From assembly GCF_003258515.1 (NCBI RefSeq), contig NZ_QGEH01000004.1, forward strand, positions 186,001-250,000: 64,000 nucleotides of DNA, in the 5' to 3' direction. Below are positions 34,383 to 45,199 of this stretch, one piece after another. Position 1 is the first letter of the stretch; every line of letters starts with the position of its first letter. The notes under the pieces were generated by a model, which was given only the letters and a program-made list of their open reading frames with translations, ran no database searches and was not told the origin of the DNA. The translations under genes were made by a program, and so were the position numbers. This stretch comes from Marinobacter bohaiensis. GTDB taxonomy: Bacteria; Pseudomonadota; Gammaproteobacteria; Pseudomonadales; Oleiphilaceae.

Positions 34383-35447
34383 TTAAAGCAGTTCGCCGTT
34401 GGTGGTTTCGGCTTCGGCGCTTTCTTTTGCCGCTTTCTCTTTCTCTTCCTTGCTCTCCGGCTTGGGCATCAGCTTGTCGCGTACCTTGCCTTCGATCTCG
34501 GCGGCGATTTCAGCGTTCTCTTCCAGGAACTTGCAGGCGTTGGCCTTGCCCTGGCCAATCTTGTCGCCGTTGTAGCTGTACCAGGCGCCGGACTTGTCGA
34601 CGAAGCCTTCCTTCACGCCCAGGTCCACGACCTCGGCGAGACGGTTGATGCCGCGACCGTACATGATCTGGAACTCGGCCTGCTTGAACGGCGGCGAGAC
34701 CTTGTTCTTGACGACTTTGACGCGGGTCTCGTTGCCCACCACTTCGTCGCCTTCCTTGACCGAGCCGATACGGCGAATGTCCAGACGCACGGAAGAGTAG
34801 AACTTCAGCGCATTACCGCCAGTGGTGGTTTCCGGGCTGCCAAACATGACGCCGATCTTCATCCGGATCTGGTTGATGAAGACCATCATGCAGTTGGCGT
34901 GCTTGACGTTGGCGGTCAGCTTGCGCAGAGCCTGGGACATCAGGCGCGCCTGCAGACCAACGTGGGAGTCGCCCATTTCGCCTTCGATTTCCGCTTTCGG
35001 CGTCAGGGCGGCAACGGAGTCGACGATGATCACGTCGATGGCGTTGGAGCGCACCAGCATGTCGGCGATTTCCAGCGCCTGCTCACCGGTGTCCGGCTGG
35101 GAGACCAGCAGCTCGTCCACATCCACGCCCAGCTTCTCGGCGTAGACCGGGTCCAGCGCGTGCTCGGCATCGACGAAGGCGCAGGTCTTTCCCTGCTTCT
35201 GGGCCTCGGCGATGACCTGCAGGGTCAGCGTGGTTTTACCGGAGCTTTCCGGCCCGTAGATCTCGACAATCCGGCCATAAGGCAGACCGCCAATCCCCAG
35301 TGCCACATCCAGGCCCAGGGAGCCGGTGGAGACGGAGGGAATGGCTTCCCGGGGCTGGTCGCCCATTTTCATGACCGCGCCCTTGCCAAACTGGCGTTCA
35401 ATCTGGCTCAGAGCCGCGCCCAACGCCTTCTTACGGTTATCTTCCAT
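34383..35447 (-). CDS. recA: Recombinase RecA
   Basis: The 354 residues are the standard length. The Walker [10 protein letters not shown] is at 65-73, and the core, the DNA-binding loop regions and the acidic C-terminal tail ([13 protein letters not shown]) all match the family. It performs strand exchange and stimulates LexA cleavage. A LexA box lies about 79 bp upstream of its ATG. recX, which often follows recA, is absent: a terminator and the beta-helix gene follow. pncC lies upstream in the same orientation. Confidence 0.99.
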   Translation of the reverse strand: MEDNRKKALGAALSQIERQFGKGAVMKMGDQPREAIPSVSTGSLGLDVALGIGGLPYGRIVEIYGPESSGKTTLTLQVIAEAQKQGKTCAFVDAEHALDPVYAEKLGVDVDELLVSQPDTGEQALEIADMLVRSNAIDVIIVDSVAALTPKAEIEGEMGDSHVGLQARLMSQALRKLTANVKHANCMMVFINQIRMKIGVMFGSPETTTGGNALKFYSSVRLDIRRIGSVKEGDEVVGNETRVKVVKNKVSPPFKQAEFQIMYGRGINRLAEVVDLGVKEGFVDKSGAWYSYNGDKIGQGKANACKFLEENAEIAAEIEGKVRDKLMPKPESKEEKEKAAKESAEAETTNGELL

Positions 35448-35525
35448 CGCTGCGAAAACCTCTATTTCCTGTGCCGCCTGACGGCGTGAACGAAATGATT
35501 CGGCCTGAGGCCCGCTGAGCCTCCG

Positions 35526-35541
35526 CTGTATATATGAACAG
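35526..35541. promoter_or_regulatory. LexA (SOS) box of recA
   Basis: CTGTATATATGAACAG fits CTG-N10-CAG exactly, with the AT-rich centre typical of LexA sites. It lies in the recA promoter region, 79 bp before the start codon. Confidence 0.94.
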
Positions 35542-35609
35542 TATTAAAACACAACAGATAGACCGGGCCAAGTGTCGTATTTCCCGTAGTATCGGAGCGG
35601 TTCCGGAAC

Positions 35610-36104
35610 TCAGGTCAGGTGCCCGTGAACCCGCTCCAGAGCGAACAGCACCGCCTGCCGACGCACGGCGTCGCGGTCACCGTCGAAATGGCGGACCTCG
35701 CTGTGGGTGTCGGCGGCCGAACGCCCCCAGGCAAACCAGACTGTGCCCACCGGCTTGTCATCGGAACCGCCGCCCGGCCCGGCCACGCCGCTGATGGCGA
35801 CCGCCACGCCGGCGCCGGTGGCCGCCAGGGCGCCGCCGACCATCTCCCGCACCACCGGATCACTGACCGCGCCATGCTCGGCCAGGGTGCTCTCGCGTAC
35901 CCCCAGCAGCCCGGTCTTGGCAGCGTTGGAGTAGGTCACCAGCCCGCTGTCGACGTAGTCCGAGCTGCCGGCGCGGTCGGTCAGGCACTTGGCGACCCAG
36001 CCACCGGTGCAGCTCTCGGCCGTGGTCATCATCAGGCCCTGCGCGCGCAGGGTGTCCCCCAGCGCTGCGGCGGCAGTGGCCAGCGCATCGTCCGTTACGC
36101 TCAT
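35610..36104 (-). CDS. pncC: Nicotinamide-nucleotide amidohydrolase PncC (CinA C-domain family)
   Basis: This enzyme deamidates nicotinamide mononucleotide to nicotinate mononucleotide, recycling pyridine nucleotides. The 164 residues contain TTAESCTGGWVAK (about 27-39) and ISGVAGPGGGSDDKPVGTV (about 104-122), the diagnostic CinA-C blocks. It lacks the N-terminal CinA MoCF domain, so it is the short single-domain form. It precedes recA, a common order in gammaproteobacteria. Confidence 0.95.
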   Translation of the reverse strand: MSVTDDALATAAAALGDTLRAQGLMMTTAESCTGGWVAKCLTDRAGSSDYVDSGLVTYSNAAKTGLLGVRESTLAEHGAVSDPVVREMVGGALAATGAGVAVAISGVAGPGGGSDDKPVGTVWFAWGRSAADTHSEVRHFDGDRDAVRRQAVLFALERVHGHLT

Positions 36105-36200
36105 CGGGAAAACCTCCGGCGTGTGAAAGCCCTCATTCTTTCGATTGTGAGGGCCAACGTCTACCCCATCACGACGATCGATTTGGCATATCGAGGCGGA

Positions 36201-37106
36201 TCAGGAGGTTGCACGGCGAGTCTCACGGCCGGCCAGGGGCATCACGTCCACTTCCACGTGGAGATCATGACGACCACCGCCGCTCATCAGGCCCTTCAGC
36301 GGCACCACGTCGGCGTAATCGCGGCCGTAGGCGACGGTGATGTGGCGCTCGTCCGGCATCAGGTCGTTGGTCGGATCGAAATCCACCCAGCCCAGGGACG
36401 GGTCGAACACGCTGAACCAGGCGTGGGAGGCGTCCGCACCCACCAGACGCTGCTTCCCCGGCGGCGGCAGGGTTTCCAGATAGCCGCTAACGTAACCGGC
36501 CGGAATGCCCAGCGAGCGCAACGCGCTGATCGCCAGGTGGGCGAAGTCCTGGCAGACACCGCGACGCTCTTCCAGCACAGTCCGCACAGGCGTGGTCAGG
36601 GTGGTGAATTCCGGGTCGTAAGTGAACTCACTGAAGATCCGGTGGGTCAGCCGCCGCGCCCCTTCCAGCAACGGCAGGCCCGGCTCGAAGAGGTCCCGGG
36701 CAAAGGCCGCCAGCTCCGGATCGGTCGGCGCCATGCGCGTGCCCACCCGCAGCATCCGCGCCTGCAGCAGACGCGGGGAGTGGTCCTTTTCAAGCTGGTT
36801 CAGCGCGTCTTCCCAGGGCATCGAATGGCCCGGAGTGCCTTCCAGCCCGCGCGGCATCACCTCCACCTGACTGGTGACCTTCACGTCCATGCGATGGTGG
36901 ATACTGTTGACGTGGAAGAAGGTATAGAGGTTGCCGAAATAATCCGGGTGACTGTAGAGGCTGCTGGGGGTGGGCGTGACCTCCAGAGAGCTGGACTCAA
37001 CCTTCTGGTACAGCAGGCTGCGCGGCAGCAGACAGCCGCGATTGTAGCTGTTGGCGATGTCCTGCTCGTAGGTGTAGCGCGTCAGGTGCGTGATGCGGTA
37101 TTTCAT
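36201..37106 (-). CDS. Transglutaminase-like cysteine peptidase (ATP-grasp island)
   Basis: The 301 residues show an N-terminal beta region (MKYRITHLTRYTYEQDI) and a transglutaminase core with the triad Cys (RRGVCQDFAHLA), His (DASHAWFSV) and Asp (WVDFDPTND). This family (DUF/PF01841 with PF08379) clusters with alpha-E and circularly permuted ATP-grasp proteins. It probably cleaves or joins peptides made by the ATP-grasp partners. It lacks a signal peptide. It is last in the four-gene island, 12 bp after the fused ATP-grasp/alpha-E gene. Confidence 0.93.
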   Translation of the reverse strand: MKYRITHLTRYTYEQDIANSYNRGCLLPRSLLYQKVESSSLEVTPTPSSLYSHPDYFGNLYTFFHVNSIHHRMDVKVTSQVEVMPRGLEGTPGHSMPWEDALNQLEKDHSPRLLQARMLRVGTRMAPTDPELAAFARDLFEPGLPLLEGARRLTHRIFSEFTYDPEFTTLTTPVRTVLEERRGVCQDFAHLAISALRSLGIPAGYVSGYLETLPPPGKQRLVGADASHAWFSVFDPSLGWVDFDPTNDLMPDERHITVAYGRDYADVVPLKGLMSGGGRHDLHVEVDVMPLAGRETRRATS

Positions 37107-37118
37107 GGACTCAGCGCC

Positions 37119-39599
37119 TCAGACGTCATCGATGGGGCGCGGGATATCCGCGTGATTGAAATAGGCCAGCGTGATCGCTTCCGACAGCTTGGTGAGCAGG
37201 TTGTTGATCCGCGTGAGCAGCTCATCCAGCTGTGACGAAGGCTCACCCTGCTCGCTGACCAGCGCTTCCAGATCCACCAGTTGCAGCAGCGACACCAGCT
37301 CCACCATGAGCCGCTGTTCGGCGTTCAGCCCGGTCAGCGTGGAGTCCCGCTCGGGCAGCAGGCTGACCTGCCGTTTGAGCCGGGCGCACTGGTAACCCAC
37401 CGAGCGCGGCGTACCCTCGTCCAGCAGCAACAGGTCGATGATCGCCACCGGGTGCAGCTCGGTGCGGTAGCGGCGGCGGTAGGTCATCAACGTATCCGCC
37501 ATGCGCAGCACCGCTTCCATCAGGTTGCTGCCTGGCTGCGGGTATTTCACGAACACCTTGTGCAACAGCGCGGTGGTCTGCTGCGCGCGTTCGATATGCT
37601 GGCCGATGTCCATGAAGCGCAGGGTCTGGGTGCGGCTCATGGTCTCGTTGTTGAGGCCATAGATGGCCGACTGCAGCAGGATGATCTCGTCCAGGGCGCG
37701 GTCCATGCGCGACACCGAGCCCCGCGCCGGGAACTGGTTGAGCGCATTTTGCAGCCGCTCCAGCACGTACCAGGTGTCCTCGCTGAAAAACTCCCGCACC
37801 GACTGGGCGTTCATGATCAGGGCCTGCAACACCGACAGTAACCCGTCCTTGCGCTCATACAGGAACAGGCTGGTGAGCTGGTGGGTCAGCTCGTCTTCCT
37901 GCTCGGTGGGCATGAACACGCCGCCGTTGATGGTACAGGCGAACTCCACCAGGGGCGTCAGGGTGCGTACCTGCTCGTCCCGCGCCAGGGTCGAGATCAG
38001 CGGAAGTGCCGCGCGCATGGCACGACACGCCAGGTTGAGGCGTTCGCTGTAGCGGCCCAGCCAGAACAGGTGATCGGCCACCCGGCTGGGCAGCAGGCCG
38101 CTCTTGCGGGACAGCCGCACCTTGGTCAGCGCGCTGTGCAGCAGACTCACCGAATCGCCGTCGGGACTCTGCAGCCAGACATCCTTGGCGGTGAAGCGGG
38201 AGGTCAGTCCCAGTTGCAGCTGTAACGCCTGTTCATGACAGCGGGCCAGGCCACCGGGCAGCACCTGGTCGTGCTTCGCCTGATGCAGAACAAAAGTCCG
38301 CAGAGACGCAAAACGACACTGCACCGACTGTTTCTGCCACACCGGCACCGTGCTCAGCGGCAGGATACGACGTGCGACAAATCGCTGTGGATCGGCTTTG
38401 ATGCGCTCCGCCAGCCCGGCCCGCTCACGGCGGCTGGCGTTGGCAAAACTGATGCGCTGGCCGGGCACCGCCAGGTCGTGCACCACCATATCGATCAGCT
38501 CATCAAGCACGATCTCGCACTGGGCCGGGTCGCCACACCAGTAGGCGGGCACCGACGGCAGTAACAGGTCTTCATCGAGTAAATGGCGGCAGAGCGTTTC
38601 CATAAAGGGCAGCAAGGCGCCGCTGTCCACCAGTCCCGCGCCCGGCGGATTGGCGCAGACCAGGTTGCCCTGGCGGATCGCTTGCAACAGACCGGGGCTG
38701 CCGGCAATGTCGCTGTCCAGCTCCAGCGGGTCGCTGAGGTGATCCGGCATATAGCGGATCAGGGCGTCGACGGGCTGCAAGCCGCTCAGGGTCTTGAGCC
38801 AGATGCGCCCCTCCCGGAACATCAGATCGGCGCCGTGGACCAGGGCCAGGTCCAGGTAATTGGCCAGGAACGCGTGTTCGAAATACTGGCTGTCGCGGTA
38901 GTTGCGGGTCAGCAGGCCAATCAAGGGTTCGCTGGCGTAGGGCGTCTGCGGCACCAGGGCCCGCTGCAGATCCTTGAAGAAGGCCGCCAGGTGGCGCTTG
39001 TCGAAATGCTGGGTCAGCTCCGGCACCACCTGGTTGATGGCCAGCCGGTTCTCCAGCACGTAGCCCATCCCGCCGGGAGATTGTGAACAGTCGCCGAACA
39101 CGGTCATGCGGCCGTCCGTGTCCCGGCCCAGGTCGCAGCCAAGGGTCACCAGCCAGTCCATGTCCTCCGGCAGCAGATCGTGACACGGCAGCAAGAAACC
39201 GGCGTTGCGATAGATCAGTTCCGGCGGCAGGATGCCGTCGCGCAGCAATGTCTGCGGGCCGTACAGGTCCTTCAACACCCGCGACAGCAGCTCCCGGCGC
39301 TGGATCAGACCGGCTTCGATCGTATGCCATTCCTGGAGATCGAACAGCCAGGGAAACAGGTCGAGCGTCCGGTTCTGCTGATGCTGGGGATCGAAGGTGG
39401 CGCCGTGTTCCCGCAGCTGATGCTGCAGGTCCGAGGACAACGCGCCCAGCGCATCGCCACCCTGCCCCATGAGCCACCCCAGCACGTCCGACCAGCCAGG
39501 CTGAGCCCAGCGCGGCAGCCACTCGTCCCGCTCGGGCGAGGGACACGCATAGATTTGCCTCAGGGCGTCCAGAGACAGGGGCGCATCAAGTCGGGTCAT
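37119..39599 (-). CDS. Fusion of circularly permuted ATP-grasp and alpha-E domains; ATP site degenerate
   Basis: The 826 residues comprise a circularly permuted type 2 ATP-grasp region (about 70-480) and an alpha-E helical domain (about 503-826; SRVADHLFWLGRYSERLN). Compared with its stand-alone paralogue at 40645-42099, the motif EDNLRVPSG is replaced by GDCSQSPGG (169-177). The Lys/Gly loop [12 protein letters not shown] is missing where the alignment resumes near ISFANASRRERAGL (382-396). Nucleotide binding is therefore doubtful, and it may act as a non-catalytic partner. The ATG at 39599 is used, not the GTG-like leader to 39614. That reading of activity is inference from alignment by eye. 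Confidence 0.92.
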   Translation of the reverse strand: MTRLDAPLSLDALRQIYACPSPERDEWLPRWAQPGWSDVLGWLMGQGGDALGALSSDLQHQLREHGATFDPQHQQNRTLDLFPWLFDLQEWHTIEAGLIQRRELLSRVLKDLYGPQTLLRDGILPPELIYRNAGFLLPCHDLLPEDMDWLVTLGCDLGRDTDGRMTVFGDCSQSPGGMGYVLENRLAINQVVPELTQHFDKRHLAAFFKDLQRALVPQTPYASEPLIGLLTRNYRDSQYFEHAFLANYLDLALVHGADLMFREGRIWLKTLSGLQPVDALIRYMPDHLSDPLELDSDIAGSPGLLQAIRQGNLVCANPPGAGLVDSGALLPFMETLCRHLLDEDLLLPSVPAYWCGDPAQCEIVLDELIDMVVHDLAVPGQRISFANASRRERAGLAERIKADPQRFVARRILPLSTVPVWQKQSVQCRFASLRTFVLHQAKHDQVLPGGLARCHEQALQLQLGLTSRFTAKDVWLQSPDGDSVSLLHSALTKVRLSRKSGLLPSRVADHLFWLGRYSERLNLACRAMRAALPLISTLARDEQVRTLTPLVEFACTINGGVFMPTEQEDELTHQLTSLFLYERKDGLLSVLQALIMNAQSVREFFSEDTWYVLERLQNALNQFPARGSVSRMDRALDEIILLQSAIYGLNNETMSRTQTLRFMDIGQHIERAQQTTALLHKVFVKYPQPGSNLMEAVLRMADTLMTYRRRYRTELHPVAIIDLLLLDEGTPRSVGYQCARLKRQVSLLPERDSTLTGLNAEQRLMVELVSLLQLVDLEALVSEQGEPSSQLDELLTRINNLLTKLSEAITLAYFNHADIPRPIDDV

Positions 39600-39708
39600 G
39601 GTCGAACCTTGCAATGGTTAATGGCTCCGGCAACAACTGAGGCTGAACGCGCCTGCCATGGCCGGGGGCTCCCGCTGCGGTGGTCAACCGTCACGTCATC
39701 CCCGCGAA

Positions 39709-40641
39709 TCAGGCGGCCGGAGCGTACAACGCCTCGTTGACCAGGGCCGCATGCAATGTGATCAGACCGGCCTGGACGTTGTCGATCAGCTCGTGCATCT
39801 GCAGCGTCGAGAGCGTGTGCAGCGGTTCAGAGTCTAGCGCTTTGCGCAGGTTTGCCAAGGCTTTCAGCACGGCATCGGCGTGCGGCAGCGTCTGCACCTC
39901 CCACTCGATCTTGTTCAGGCAGTAGGCCACCGAGCGGGGGAAAGCGCCGAACGTCAGCAGGAATTCGCTGACATCGGTCGTGCCCTCCTCCTCGGCATAG
40001 TAACGCCGGTAGGACTCGGAAGCCCCCAGCGCGTTGAGCAGCGAGCTCCACTGGAAATGCCGGCGCCCCTGGAGATCGTCGCTCGGCGTCAATTGCTGCA
40101 GCACGAGGACGTCCATGATACGCGTCGTCATGTCCGCCCGTTCCAGGTGACGGCCGATATTGAACAGGCGATAGGTGTCGTCCCGCAGCATGGTGCCGTC
40201 GGTCACCCCCACCACCGTCTGGCAACGCCGGATCACCTGCGCCATCATGCGGTAGCGCTGGGCGCGGCTGGACGCCACCTTGCACTCGGACTGCACGAAC
40301 AGGTGCAGGGAATTGATCTCCTCCCAGAAATCCCGGGGGATCACCTCCCGCACGCAGCGGGCGTTGGTGCGCATCTGGGCGCAGGAATGGCGCAGGGACG
40401 CGCTGCTGTCTTCCGCCGCGATCAGGTAGTGCATGACGCCCAGCTCGCTGGAGCTGCCCTCCTGGATAAAGCCCTTGGCGTCCTCCCCCAGCACGTCGAT
40501 CAGCACCGGCCAGCTGAAGCGGGTGTCCTCCGGTGAATCGATGAGCATATGCGTGGTGGCGTTAAGCAGGCGCGCCGTATCATCGATCCGCTCCAGGTAG
40601 CGCCCCATCCAGTATACGTTTTCGGCGACTCGTGCCAGCAT
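39709..40641 (-). CDS. Alpha-E domain protein
   Basis: The 310 residues are almost entirely helical: MLARVAENVYWMGRYLERIDDTARL at the start is the alpha-E (DUF403) signature, and a second similar NIGRHLERADMTTRI lies about residue 165. It is three base pairs from the end of the ATP-grasp gene and 109 bp from the next gene, all on the minus strand. Its role is unproven. The family co-occurs with ATP-grasp and transglutaminase genes in many bacteria, suggesting one pathway. Confidence 0.93.
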   Translation of the reverse strand: MLARVAENVYWMGRYLERIDDTARLLNATTHMLIDSPEDTRFSWPVLIDVLGEDAKGFIQEGSSSELGVMHYLIAAEDSSASLRHSCAQMRTNARCVREVIPRDFWEEINSLHLFVQSECKVASSRAQRYRMMAQVIRRCQTVVGVTDGTMLRDDTYRLFNIGRHLERADMTTRIMDVLVLQQLTPSDDLQGRRHFQWSSLLNALGASESYRRYYAEEEGTTDVSEFLLTFGAFPRSVAYCLNKIEWEVQTLPHADAVLKALANLRKALDSEPLHTLSTLQMHELIDNVQAGLITLHAALVNEALYAPAA

Positions 40642-40644
40642 GGT

Positions 40645-42099
40645 TCAGCTCCCGTGATTGATGATCCAGGTGTCCTTGCTGCCGCCCCCCTGGGAGGAAT
40701 TCACCACCAGGGAACCCCGACGCAGCGCCACTCGGCTCAGGCCGCCATTGGTGCAGTAGACATCCTCGCCCTGCAAAATGAACGGGCGCAGATCCAGATG
40801 GCGCGGTTCCAGCCCCTCCTCGCACAGCGTGGGTGCCGTGGACAGGTTGAGCGTGGGCTGGGCGATAAAGTTGCGCGGGTTCTCGCGGATCGACGCGGCG
40901 CAACGGGCGCGTTCCTCCTCCGACGCGCGCGGGCCAATGAGAATGCCGTAGCCGCCGGACTCGTTGGCGGGTTTGACCACCAGCTTGTCGAGGTTGGCCA
41001 GCACGTGCTCGCGCTCCTTCTCGTCCATGCACAGATAGGTGGGCACGTTGTCGATCAGCGGCTCCTGCTTGAGGTAATAGCGGATGATCTCAGGCACGAA
41101 GGCGTAGACCACCTTGTCGTCCGCTACACCGGAACCGGGCGCGTTGGCGATGGCCACATTACCGGCACGCCAGGCTCCGATCAGACCGGGAATACCCAGT
41201 GCCGAGTCCTTGCGGAACACCTGCGGGTCGATGAAGGTGTCGTCGATGCGGCGGTAGATCACATCCACCCGCTGCGGCCCCCGCAAAGTGCGCAGGTAAA
41301 CCACGTCGTTATCGACATAGAGATCGTTGTTCTGGGCCAGCGGGCAACCCATCTGCTGGGCCAGGTAGCTGTGTTCGAAATAGGCGGAATTATAGATACC
41401 CGGCGTCAGCACCACGATGCAGGGCGTCACGTCGTCCCGCGGCGAAAGCGACGCCAGCATGTTCCAGAGCTCCACCGGGTAGTCGTCCACCGGACCGATG
41501 GTGGATTCGGCAAACAGTTCCGGGAACACGCGCTTCATCACCGTGCGGTTCTCCAGCATGTAGGAAACGCCGGACGGCACGCGCAGATTGTCCTCCAGTA
41601 CCAGGAAGTTACCCTCGCCATCACGCACCAGGTCGGTGCCACAGATGTTCGCCCAGACCTTGTAGGCCGGTTCGAAGCCCTGACATGGCGCAAGAAAGTT
41701 CTTGGATTTCAGCACCAGATCCGACGGCACCACCTTGTCTTTAAGAATCTTCTGCCCGTTATAGAGGTCGTTGATGAACAGGTTGAGCGCCTGCAACCGC
41801 TGTTTCAGGCCGTCGCTGGTGCGCTGCCAGTCGCTGGCGGAAATGGTGCGCGGCACCACGTCCAGGGGCCAGGCCCGGTCGATGTTCTCGCTGTCCGAAT
41901 AGACGGTAAAGGAGATCCCCATGGCGGCAATGGTCCGGTCCAGCTCCGCCTGGCGACGCACCAGCTCGTCCGGGCCGTTCTGCATGATGAACCGGGTGAT
42001 GGCCAGTGCCTGGGGACGGGCGTAGCCGGAGGACTCCACCAGTTCGTCAAAGCATTCCGGATAGGGCCGGTAAGGATCGAGTGCGATGGCTTCTGACAT
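40645..42099 (-). CDS. Circularly permuted type 2 ATP-grasp protein (intact motifs)
   Basis: The 484-residue protein has the expected permuted motifs: [11 protein letters not shown] (167-177), [12 protein letters not shown] (374-385, with Lys376 as the likely ATP-binding lysine), and [11 protein letters not shown] (468-478). ATP-grasp ligases couple ATP hydrolysis to amide or ester bond formation, here probably on peptides. It is first in the island, with the start ATG at 42099; a 23-residue extension to 42168 is less likely. The island lies between pncC and mutS. The substrate is unknown. Confidence 0.93.
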   Translation of the reverse strand: MSEAIALDPYRPYPECFDELVESSGYARPQALAITRFIMQNGPDELVRRQAELDRTIAAMGISFTVYSDSENIDRAWPLDVVPRTISASDWQRTSDGLKQRLQALNLFINDLYNGQKILKDKVVPSDLVLKSKNFLAPCQGFEPAYKVWANICGTDLVRDGEGNFLVLEDNLRVPSGVSYMLENRTVMKRVFPELFAESTIGPVDDYPVELWNMLASLSPRDDVTPCIVVLTPGIYNSAYFEHSYLAQQMGCPLAQNNDLYVDNDVVYLRTLRGPQRVDVIYRRIDDTFIDPQVFRKDSALGIPGLIGAWRAGNVAIANAPGSGVADDKVVYAFVPEIIRYYLKQEPLIDNVPTYLCMDEKEREHVLANLDKLVVKPANESGGYGILIGPRASEEERARCAASIRENPRNFIAQPTLNLSTAPTLCEEGLEPRHLDLRPFILQGEDVYCTNGGLSRVALRRGSLVVNSSQGGGSKDTWIINHGS

Positions 42100-42378
42100 A
42101 ACGGTCAGGCTCCCTGCTTGGGTCTGAGTGGTCTGGCATCGGGACAACGCTCCGTGCGTCTGTATCAACCCGAAAACCCAAGCAATCCAGCAAGGCCAGT
42201 GCCACTTCGCGACGCCGTTTACTTTTTGTCCGCTGACTTAAGATTAGCCCCGGATACAGATCCTGTGAACTGGCACCTGTCGCCCGGCCAGACAGAACCG
42301 CCGACAGGCACATTTCATCGCCTCCCGGTTTTTCTTACAATGGCCCGCTTCAGCTCACCGCCAGGAAATGGATGCCGA

Positions 42379-44994
42379 ATGTCAGTCGCCCCCACTGAAC
42401 TCACCAAGCACACCCCGATGATGCAGCAGTACCTCAAGATCAAGGTGGAACACCCCAACGAACTGGTGTTCTATCGCATGGGGGACTTCTACGAGCTGTT
42501 CTATGAGGACGCCAAGAAGGCGGCGGAGTTTCTCGACATCACCCTGACCGCCCGTGGCCAGTCCGGCGGCCAGCCGATTCCCATGGCCGGCGTGCCCTAT
42601 CATTCGGCAGAAGGTTATATCGCGCGCCTGGTCCGGGCGGGTCAGTCCATTGCCATCTGCGAACAGATCGGCGATCCGGCCACCAGCAAGGGGCCGGTAG
42701 AGCGCAAGGTGGTGCGCATCGTCACACCGGGCACCCTGAGTGACGAAGCCTTCCTGGAAGACCGTCGCGACAACCTGCTGGTGGCCCTGTTCAGTCACCG
42801 CGAGGAATTCGGCCTGGCGACGCTGGATATTTCCAGTGGCCGCTTCTCCGTGGCGGAATTCAGCGGCACTGAATCCCTGCAGGGCGAACTGCAGCGTCTG
42901 CGTCCGGCGGAGATCCTGATCAGCGAGGACTTCCCGTTCGAGGACCTGCTGGAAGGCTTCACCGGCATCCGCCGCCAGGGCCCCTGGCTGTTCGAGCGTG
43001 ACACCGCCCACCGCCTGCTGACCCAGCAGCTGCAGGTGCGCGATCTCACCGGTTTCGGCTGCGACGACCTGTCCCTGGCCATTTCCGCCGCGGGCTGCCT
43101 GCTGCAGTACGCCCGCGAGACCCAGCGCACGGCCCTGCCGCACATCCGCAAGCTGTCCCGGGAGCGGCGCGAGGATTCGATCATCCTGGACGCCGCCAGC
43201 CGCCGGAACCTGGAAATCGACACCAACCTGACCGGCGGCACCCAGTACACCCTGGCCTGGGTCATGGACCGCACCGCCACCGCCATGGGCGGGCGCCAGA
43301 TCCGGCGCTGGCTCAACCGGCCGCTGCGCGACGTGGCCACCGTGCGCGAGCGTCAGGCCGCGGTGTACGCCCTGCTCGACGGTTTCCATTACGAGCCGCT
43401 GCACGACCTGCTCAAATCGGTCGGTGACATTGAGCGCATCCTGTCCCGCGTCGCCCTTCGCTCGGCCCGACCGCGCGACCTGGCGCGCCTGCGCGACGCC
43501 TTCAAGCTGCTGCCGGAACTGCAGGACGTGCTCGGGGACGTCGCCTCCGACCGCATCGCCAGCCTGCGCGAGACCGCCGGCACCTACCCGGAGCTGGCCG
43601 ACCTGCTGACCCGCGCGGTCATCGACAATCCGCCGGTGGTGATCCGTGACGGCGGCGTCATCGCCGAAGGCTACGACGAGGAACTGGACGACCTGCGCAA
43701 CATCAGCGAGAACGCCGGCCAGTTCCTGCTGGACGTGGAAACCCGCGAGAAGGAGCGCACCGGCATCAGCACCCTGAAGGTGGGTTACAACCGGGTGCAC
43801 GGCTACTACATCGAGATCAGCCGCGCCCAGTCCGACCAGGCGCCGGTGGACTACATCCGCCGCCAGACCCTGAAGAACGCCGAGCGTTTCATCACGCCTG
43901 AGCTGAAGGAATTCGAGGACAAGGCGCTGAGCGCCAAGAGCCGCGCCCTGGCCCGGGAAAAAGGCCTCTACGACGAGCTGCTGGAAACCCTGGCCGAACA
44001 GCTGGCGCCGCTGCAGGACACCGCCCAGGCCCTGGCCGAGCTGGACGTGCTGAGCAACTTCGCCGAACGCGCCACCACGCTGCGTTTGAACCCGCCGGAA
44101 TTCTCCGGCGAGCCGGGGCTGGACGTGCAGGCCGGGCGTCACCCGGTGGTGGAACAGCTGCTGGATGAGCCGTTCGTACCCAACGACCTGCTGATCGACA
44201 ACGAGCGCCGCATGCTGGTCATCACCGGCCCCAACATGGGCGGTAAGTCCACCTACATGCGCCAGGCGGCACTGATCGCCCTGCTGGCCTACACCGGCAG
44301 CTTCGTCCCGGCGGATCGGGCAGTGGTCGGCCCGGTGGATCGCATCTTCACCCGCATGGGCTCCTCCGACGACATCGCCGGCGGCCGCTCCACCTTCATG
44401 GTGGAGATGACCGAGACCGCCAATATCCTGCACAACGCCACCGAAAGCAGCCTGGTGCTGATGGACGAGATCGGTCGCGGCACCAGCACCTTCGACGGTC
44501 TGTCCCTGGCCTGGGCCACTGCCGAACAGCTGGCCCAGAAGGTACGCTGCTACACCCTGTTCGCCACCCACTATTTCGAGCTCACGCAGCTGGCCGACCA
44601 GCTCAAGCACGCGGTGAACGTGCACCTGACGGCGACCGAGCACGACGACAGCATCGTCTTCCTGCACACCGTCCACGACGGTCCCGCCAGCCAGAGCTAT
44701 GGTCTGCAGGTGGCCCAACTGGCCGGCGTGCCGGGCGACGTGATCAGCAACGCCAAGCAACAGCTGCAGCGACTCGAAGGCACCGCAACCCCCGCCGCGT
44801 CCAGCCCGGCGCCAGTCCAGCCCCGACCAGCGGCACGGGAGCCGGAGGCGGGCAGCTTCCAGGGCGACATGTTTTCCGGCTTTGCGCCCAGCGAAGTCGA
44901 GCAGGCGTTGGAGGAACTTGATCTGGATGATCTCACGCCGCGGGAAGCGCTCAATCGCCTTTATGAACTCAAGACCTTAATGCAACGCAACTGA
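42379..44994 (+). CDS. mutS: DNA mismatch repair protein MutS
   Basis: The 871-residue protein binds base mismatches. Its mismatch-reading Phe37-x-Glu39 (GDFYELF) and Walker A GPNMGGKS (617-624) are in place; [13 protein letters not shown] follows as Walker B. An open frame extends further left, but [15 protein letters not shown] at 42379 fits the family N-terminus. A clamp region and a short C-terminal tail with PAPVQ linker precede the final helix. It is followed by fdxA, as in many gammaproteobacteria. Confidence 0.98.
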   Translation: MSVAPTELTKHTPMMQQYLKIKVEHPNELVFYRMGDFYELFYEDAKKAAEFLDITLTARGQSGGQPIPMAGVPYHSAEGYIARLVRAGQSIAICEQIGDPATSKGPVERKVVRIVTPGTLSDEAFLEDRRDNLLVALFSHREEFGLATLDISSGRFSVAEFSGTESLQGELQRLRPAEILISEDFPFEDLLEGFTGIRRQGPWLFERDTAHRLLTQQLQVRDLTGFGCDDLSLAISAAGCLLQYARETQRTALPHIRKLSRERREDSIILDAASRRNLEIDTNLTGGTQYTLAWVMDRTATAMGGRQIRRWLNRPLRDVATVRERQAAVYALLDGFHYEPLHDLLKSVGDIERILSRVALRSARPRDLARLRDAFKLLPELQDVLGDVASDRIASLRETAGTYPELADLLTRAVIDNPPVVIRDGGVIAEGYDEELDDLRNISENAGQFLLDVETREKERTGISTLKVGYNRVHGYYIEISRAQSDQAPVDYIRRQTLKNAERFITPELKEFEDKALSAKSRALAREKGLYDELLETLAEQLAPLQDTAQALAELDVLSNFAERATTLRLNPPEFSGEPGLDVQAGRHPVVEQLLDEPFVPNDLLIDNERRMLVITGPNMGGKSTYMRQAALIALLAYTGSFVPADRAVVGPVDRIFTRMGSSDDIAGGRSTFMVEMTETANILHNATESSLVLMDEIGRGTSTFDGLSLAWATAEQLAQKVRCYTLFATHYFELTQLADQLKHAVNVHLTATEHDDSIVFLHTVHDGPASQSYGLQVAQLAGVPGDVISNAKQQLQRLEGTATPAASSPAPVQPRPAAREPEAGSFQGDMFSGFAPSEVEQALEELDLDDLTPREALNRLYELKTLMQRN

Positions 44995-45199
44995 GCAACA
45001 TAAGGTTATAATAAATGAGCCTTTCGGGAGCCCGCCCACGCGCTTGCTACTTCGCGGGGCGCTCCCTACAATACCGCCCTCGCAAGATAAATAACGGTCA
45101 GCAGCCTGGTGTTCTGGACGCCGGAGCGAGAAACTGACCTATGGCGCGCGTCACGCTTCGCCAACTGATGAGATAGATCAAGAAACCAGGGATACCAAC

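Noticed and set aside
42382-44760. Open frame opposite mutS
   Set aside because: It is an antisense artefact; MutS is unambiguous by length and motifs.
45160-45185. FNR-like site before fdxA
   Set aside because: CTGAT and ATCAA are present, but the spacing is 7 instead of the required 4 bases.
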